A stretch of DNA of 64,000 nt from Climacteris rufus (lineage: Eukaryota; Chordata; Aves; Passeriformes; Climacteridae), in assembly GCA_013398175.1 (NCBI GenBank), contig VZRZ01003213.1, positions 1,042,722-1,106,721 on the forward strand, in the 5' to 3' direction. Made by a program: the position numbers and the translations under genes. Positions 59,319-64,000 of the stretch are shown here, one piece after another. Below the pieces are notes generated by a model, which was given only the letters and a program-made list of their open reading frames with translations, was not told the origin of the DNA and did not search any database. Each line of letters begins with the position of its first letter. The stretch's first letter is position 1.

Positions 59319-59670
59319 GGACTGGACAAAGTACTCCAGGTATGTAACCTCCCTAGACTGCTGGTAGTACTTTCCCTAGAGTATCCCAGGATACCATTAG
59401 CTTTCTTTGAAACGAAGGCATTATACTGGCTCATGTTGAACCTGATATCCACTGGTACCCATGGGTCCTTTTCTGCCAAACTCTTTTCTAGGCAGTCAGC
59501 CCCCAGCATGTACTGGTACATGGAATTGTTCTTCTCCAGGGGCAGAACTTTGTACTTGCCTTTGCTGAACACCATGGGGTTCCTGCAGCCATTTCTTCGG
59601 CTTGTTGAGGTCCCTCTGGATAGTAGTACAACCCTTTGGTGCCTCAGCCACTCTCACGATTTTGGTGTCA
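59319..59670 (-). mobile_element. CR1 LINE, 5' segment (interrupted by a second CR1)
   Basis: Direct continuation of 58071-58560: GGACTGGACAAAGTACTCCA, AGTATCCCAGGATACCATTA, ATACTGGCTCATGTTGAACC, CCATGGGTCCTTTTCTGCCA, CAGCCCCCAGCATGTACTGG, GTTGAGGTCCCTCTGGATAG, CTCAGCCACTCTCACGATTT. Joining the two segments restores the CR1 word order without loss. It ends at GTGTCATC, where the unclassified repeat resumes. Confidence 0.92.
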
Positions 59671-59800
59671 TCCACCATGGTTTTCTTCATGAGCTGCAGT
59701 GGAATCTCTGTTTTTGTATGTGGAGCACCTCCTCTCCATCTGCATCTTCTCTCACCTTGGTGTTCATATTTTTCCCACTCCCTCTCACAAATGCTGGGCT
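59671..59800. repeat. Unclassified avian interspersed repeat, right part
   Basis: Resumes the repeat interrupted at 58070: TCCACCATGGTTTTCTTCAT, GAGCTGCAGTGGAATCTCTG, GGAGCACCTCCTCTCCATCT, CTCACCTTGGTGTTCA, then a pyrimidine-rich end TTCCCACTCCCTCTCAC. I recall these words following the GTGTGGG-type repeats of 57841-58070 in other bird copies; the window alone does not prove it. Confidence 0.5.
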
Positions 59801-61312
59801 GTACAGATACATGACATACAAAGTTTCTCTCATATATATTTAAAAATTGCATTTGTATCTTCAGAAAGATTATCTGATGATAACTTTGTCATGTTATTGC
59901 AGTGAGGGAATTATGAGAAGCAGATATATATTTCTGCTCTAGCTCCTAGAAATGTTTCTTCTGTCAGAAGTGAAATAAAATGTACATTTAAGTGGTTGAC
60001 TTAACTTAATAAACTCTGGATTTTTACTTTTAGCAGTCTGTACTATTGAAAGGGATTAACAATTCTCTAAAGCCAAATGAAATCTATAGAGTTTAGCCAG
60101 TTGGACTGCTTCTACATCTTTCTTTATAATTTTTTTAAATTGTTCTGTGTAGTACAGTCATTATGCCTAGTTTCCCAACTACAAAAGAAACCACCCTATT
60201 TTTCTGAGAGAATAGGAAAGATTAACTCATCCACTGGAGATTTTTCAAGTGTTTATTTTTATAAAACAATTCTATTTCTCCTTTTCCCCTGTTAGAAAAA
60301 ATCTCATGTAGAATCTCTAACCTTAGTAGTGAAGATTTACTAGGCCTTTCTGTTGCCTAAATGTTGTGCTGGTCATGGTTAACGCTTTACTTTTGTACAA
60401 ATTTTTTTTGTCTGTTGGAGAGTAATATCCACCATAAAGGTCATGACTTGTGAAGATACATGAAGTGAAGAGAGTGGCACAAAACAGTAGGTAGCAAAGC
60501 TTTGTACAATTTGGTGAACAATAAGGTCAATTACTTCATATCTACTTGTAGTTCAGCACAGCTGGATGGAAAAAATCACAATATCTGACTGGCATTCTGT
60601 AGCAGTTTAATGCAGAATAATAATAGAGATTAAATTGCCCGTTTACCAAAAGTGTCATTCTGAGTGGGCAAGCACAGAAATGAGAAGCAAGCTGTCTGTC
60701 AGAAAGATATTACAAAAAGAACTGAAAAGTATTAGTAGAAGAGAAAAGAAAGAAAATAGTAGATAGTACATTGCTTATTAAACTATGAGTCTGACATCCT
60801 AGTTTTTCATACATTTTTTTGTTTTAATACTAAGTGGTCAGACTATTGAAGGAATTCTTTACTATTTAAACACTGCTAATAGCTCTTTGTAAAGCCAAAT
60901 TACATCAGTAAAAACTTCGCAAATAATCAACATCTGATTTCAAATGTTCATTTGCACTAGTAAAGTTCTTTAAAATAAATGAGTGCTGAGATTATATACA
61001 TCGCTTCAAGTACTGCACTCCACTGGAAAATTTGAAACAGTAAAGATAAACTCCCTAAGTACAAAGGAAACATGAGGAAGTACTTTAGTAAGGAGAATGA
61101 GAATTAGAAAAGAATAGAGGAGTTTCAAAAAAGAATTTAACGCATACTGCTAACTATGCAGAGAGAAGATCATTTTATGTCTTTAAGATCATTATAAATT
61201 ATCAACCTGTCAGATAAAGCCATATATGTACTTCCACAAACACTGGCATTTAAAAAAGTTGACAGGAACTGTAAAAGTAGCACAATGGTTTTGATATGTT
61301 CTTCCCAAGTTT
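59801..61312. other. AT-rich non-coding sequence
   Basis: No gene or repeat family recognised; frames are short. Confidence 0.55.
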
Positions 61313-61317
61313 TATAT

Positions 61318-61732
61318 TGTGATGGTTTGACTCTGGCTAGGTGCCAGGTGCCCACCAAGTTGCCCTATAGCTCCCTCCCCCAGAGGGACAGGGGAAAGGA
61401 CAAGATGAATCAGTGGGTCGAAATAAGGCAGTTTTTATTGAAGCTACAGAAAAGCAAAAGCAGGGTCTGCGTGCACGTAAGCAGAAGAAGGAGAAGTCAA
61501 TCTCTACTTCCCATCAGCAAGCGATGTTCAGGCACGTCCCGGGAAGCAGGGCGTCAGCACGCGTAGTGGTTCCGTCAGAAGGCAGACATTANTTGCCCAC
61601 TCCCTGCCCCTTGATGGAGGAGAATGTTAGAGGGACAGTGCTTCTCAGCAGTAGCCAAAACACTGCTGTGTTATCAACTGAAGCACAGCACTGGCAGGGC
61701 TGCTGAACTCTAACCCCGTTAGAACCAATACA
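61318..61732 (-). mobile_element. Solo LTR, 415 bp, with perfect 5-bp target duplication
   Basis: Plus-strand ends are TGTGATGGTTTGACTCTGGC and AGAACCAATACA, flanked by tatat on both sides (61313-61317 and 61733-61737). The wording GTGCCAGGTGCCCACCAA, CAGTGGGTCGAAATAAGGCA and AAAACACTGCTGTGTTATCA is that of a common avian endogenous-retrovirus LTR lying in reverse. The poly(A) signal AATAAA is on the minus strand (plus TTTATT at 61434-61439). The 5-bp duplication distinguishes it from the 6-bp class above. It contains an ambiguous base (N) at 61592. No internal retroviral sequence remains. Confidence 0.82.
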
Positions 61733-61737
61733 TATAT

Positions 61738-64000
61738 CAAGACCACTCCTACAGATATTTTAGTGCTTGCATACAAATTCAGAAAGAAAGTGATTTTAGA
61801 ATTTGGAAAATATTTTTATAAAAATATTTTTGGCATTACATGAAATAGATTAACTAAGATGAGCTATCCTCATTGATATAAAAAGAGCTACTATATCTTA
61901 AGGATTATTAGGTTTTCTTACACATTTTAGAATATTTTTGTTCAGGTTTATTTTTTCCAGAATATAGGTGATAAAATTTTTAATGTTTTTCATTGTATCA
62001 TTTTTATTGTGTAGGTTAAACATGTTTTTAATGATGAGTCAGAAACATAAAAGCAGTGATAGGATTTGTAAAACAATTTTTTCTTTCGATATTGTTTGTT
62101 CCCTGTTCAGGTAGTATAGGGCTGCAAAACTGTAAGAAAGACCTTGATTATGAAATTTACTTTCTCTATAGGATTTCTAACTTTCTTATCCCTTACAACA
62201 TCCTCTGTGGACTGTCCTTCCATCGGAGTTTCCAGCCATCCCATATAATACGGGGGTTTTGTATTGTAAGTTCAACCCCATGCTCCTTGTTAAGTCATAC
62301 AACATTGTCCTTTTTCAGCTTTTGTGAAGCTATCAACTTCTGTCTTTTTTGATGTTGCAGGTGAAGTCACTATACAGAAGGGAGTCTTGTCATTCCTATT
62401 TCTCTCTAACTCTTCACATCACTGTCATCCAGCTGTTTCACTATGTCTGCTGTGAAGGAAAAACAGGAATGCCAGAAGCAGGCGATGGGAAGGAGAGAGA
62501 TGGCAATTAAAAGGGCAGCTGGTGACAGAAAGCTTTTGCTGGTAATTTCTTATCTTGAATTAGAGTGGCAGCAGTGTACACGAAGTTCAAAAAGCTAGTG
62601 TTCTGGCTATTTTCAATAAGAAATCTGGCAGTCAGATTCCTGTTTTATGCCTAACCTAGAAGAACACAATTTTCCCTCAAAACAGTGAAATATGAATTTT
62701 CTTTACTTGGGGGAATATATTCTATGCATCACAGGGAATTCTTTCTTGCAAGCCTTTCCAAATAGGACTGGTATAACTTAACACACTTGCTTTTTCTGAG
62801 TTAGAGGTTAGTAAAAGCCTGGTAGATGCCAGTTCATATACCTCAGAAATGAGATCAGCAACAAAGGATATTTCTTCTACTAACACAGCTTTTTCTTTCA
62901 TATTTCTAAGCAATCAAATTTGTGTCGGCTGGTTGTTGGGTCAAACACTAATTATAAGTTAGTTTTCCTTGATGAAGAACCACAGAGTTTGTGCCAAAGA
63001 TATTAAAATCTCTTTCTTTTAAACAGAGGGTAATCATGGTACTGGTAGTGAAGGAATTGTTTCTCACACGAAAGTAGTAATTCACACTTGGCTTTTTGCA
63101 GCATAAGAACATTCTTTTACAACAGATATTACCCATTGCTAGAAGCTTACTGCCAGATTAAATGAATAGAAGATCTAATCTAGTGTGGCAGCATTTCTAA
63201 ATTGAGTAAAATAAAATTAACTTTAGTGCTGTTATCAGTGTACTTGGCTATTGTCTATATGACAATTGCCTGGGAAAATTATGATTGACTGCCCTCAAGT
63301 CAACAGTTCCAATACAAAGGGTAATGGACACAGGAAAATAGGACAAAAGTGAACAAAATTGTGTGATCTTGTAGTTCCTGAGATGGCAATGTCAGCAAGT
63401 TCTGATCTTTTAGTTCAATCTTGCAACATACATAGGTTTTGACAGGCTGCCAAGCTCTAAATTTGACTGTTTCTAGCTATATTGGCAGTATCAGATAATC
63501 TTTTTTTTTCCCTTTAACCTGGGTAATGCCTTTTTCTACCATGAGAAAAAGAAAACAGCTCATGCTAACCAAAATGTATAGATCAGGAAAGAAGCAATCA
63601 TAATTAAATTATCTTTTGTCATACCAGTAGTGCAGTGAGGAAGGTGACTGCTAGAAGTTTTCTCTATGCAGAGTACACTGACATAAACATCACAAGATAA
63701 AACCTGACAACCACACTTTCTTCTGAGTTTCTAATCAGTATTTACGTCATTACCTGTGGTAAGGATTATTAAGTACATAACATTTCAATTCTAACAATTA
63801 GTTCTGTTTCTTCTTTTCCCAAATCACTTAACAACAGATCATAAAAAGTATTCTGAAGTAAGATATAGCCTCAATTTTCTAAAGTTTCTTCCCCACATAT
63901 GAGATTCTTTTAAAAGTACAATTTTAATCCCTATTTTGTCCTTCAGTTTCTTGAAAAGGATAGATAGTTGTAGAGCACTGTTAGAGTCCACAGACTACTT
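61738..64000. other. AT-rich non-coding sequence
   Basis: No gene or repeat recognised. A plus-strand frame of 98 codons at 62056-62352 is hydrophobic in places but has no family features and is probably chance. Confidence 0.5.

Noticed and set aside
59433..59852. 118- and 136-codon frames on both strands
   Set aside because: They cross the junction between a minus-strand CR1 and another repeat. They are shadows of repeat sequence.
1..64000. CRISPR arrays, bacterial operons, riboswitches, phage genes
   Set aside because: Composition, CR1 and LTR content show vertebrate nuclear DNA. No regularly spaced repeats with unique spacers or long collinear frames exist.

Overview
This window looks like a gene-free stretch of a bird chromosome, most likely from a songbird (passerine). 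The bird assignment rests on many CR1 LINE fragments with the typical avian 3' end (runs like CCTTCCAA followed by ATTCTATGA-type tails), on solo retroviral LTRs, and on the AT-rich background. The passerine assignment rests on two copies of a SINE whose head resembles tRNA-Ile and whose tail is CR1-like. This matches my recollection of the zebra finch SINE family (TguSINE1); it is recognition from memory, not a database result. I found no host protein-coding exon, no functional tRNA or rRNA gene, no CRISPR array and no operon. The open frames present are short. The longest (about 100-150 codons) fall inside GC-rich LTRs or repeats, or look like chance frames.

Layout. 1-12.7 kb: AT-rich unique sequence with one CR1 fragment (4313-4447), a small AT-rich tandem repeat (4477-4555) and a much older CR1-type relic (8075-8394). 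12.7-13.4 kb: a GC- and CpG-rich LTR-like block. 14.6-20.7 kb: two CR1 3' ends; the second (20128-20733) still has a readable C-terminal reverse-transcriptase-protein frame. 20.7-35.7 kb: almost repeat-free, with one CR1 reverse-transcriptase scrap (26864-26965). 35.7-44.6 kb: two solo LTRs of one family in opposite orientation (35734-36403 minus, 43946-44619 plus). Between them lie a CR1 split by another solo LTR with a perfect 6-bp target duplication, a second CR1, and a decayed reverse transcriptase that is not CR1. 46.4 kb: a weaker LTR-like block. 46.8-55.0 kb: repeat-poor. 55.0-61.7 kb: the densest repeat cluster. It has a 317-bp solo LTR, two inverted SINE copies, a three-level nest (CR1 inside CR1 inside an unclassified repeat, 57841-59800), and a 415-bp solo LTR with a perfect 5-bp target duplication. 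61.7-64 kb: AT-rich unique sequence.

There are no genes here to act together. The relations worth noting are between transposons. The SINE tails match the 3' end of the CR1 copies at 4313-4447 and 39427-39707, as expected if CR1 enzymes moved the SINEs. The paired LTRs keep the same promoter architecture: three CCAAT boxes at matching spacing, a TTTAAA-type TATA box, an AATAAA signal, and an RFX-type palindrome near the 3' end. Nested insertions allow relative dating of several elements. All family names are by recognition only; a RepeatMasker run with an avian library would settle them.
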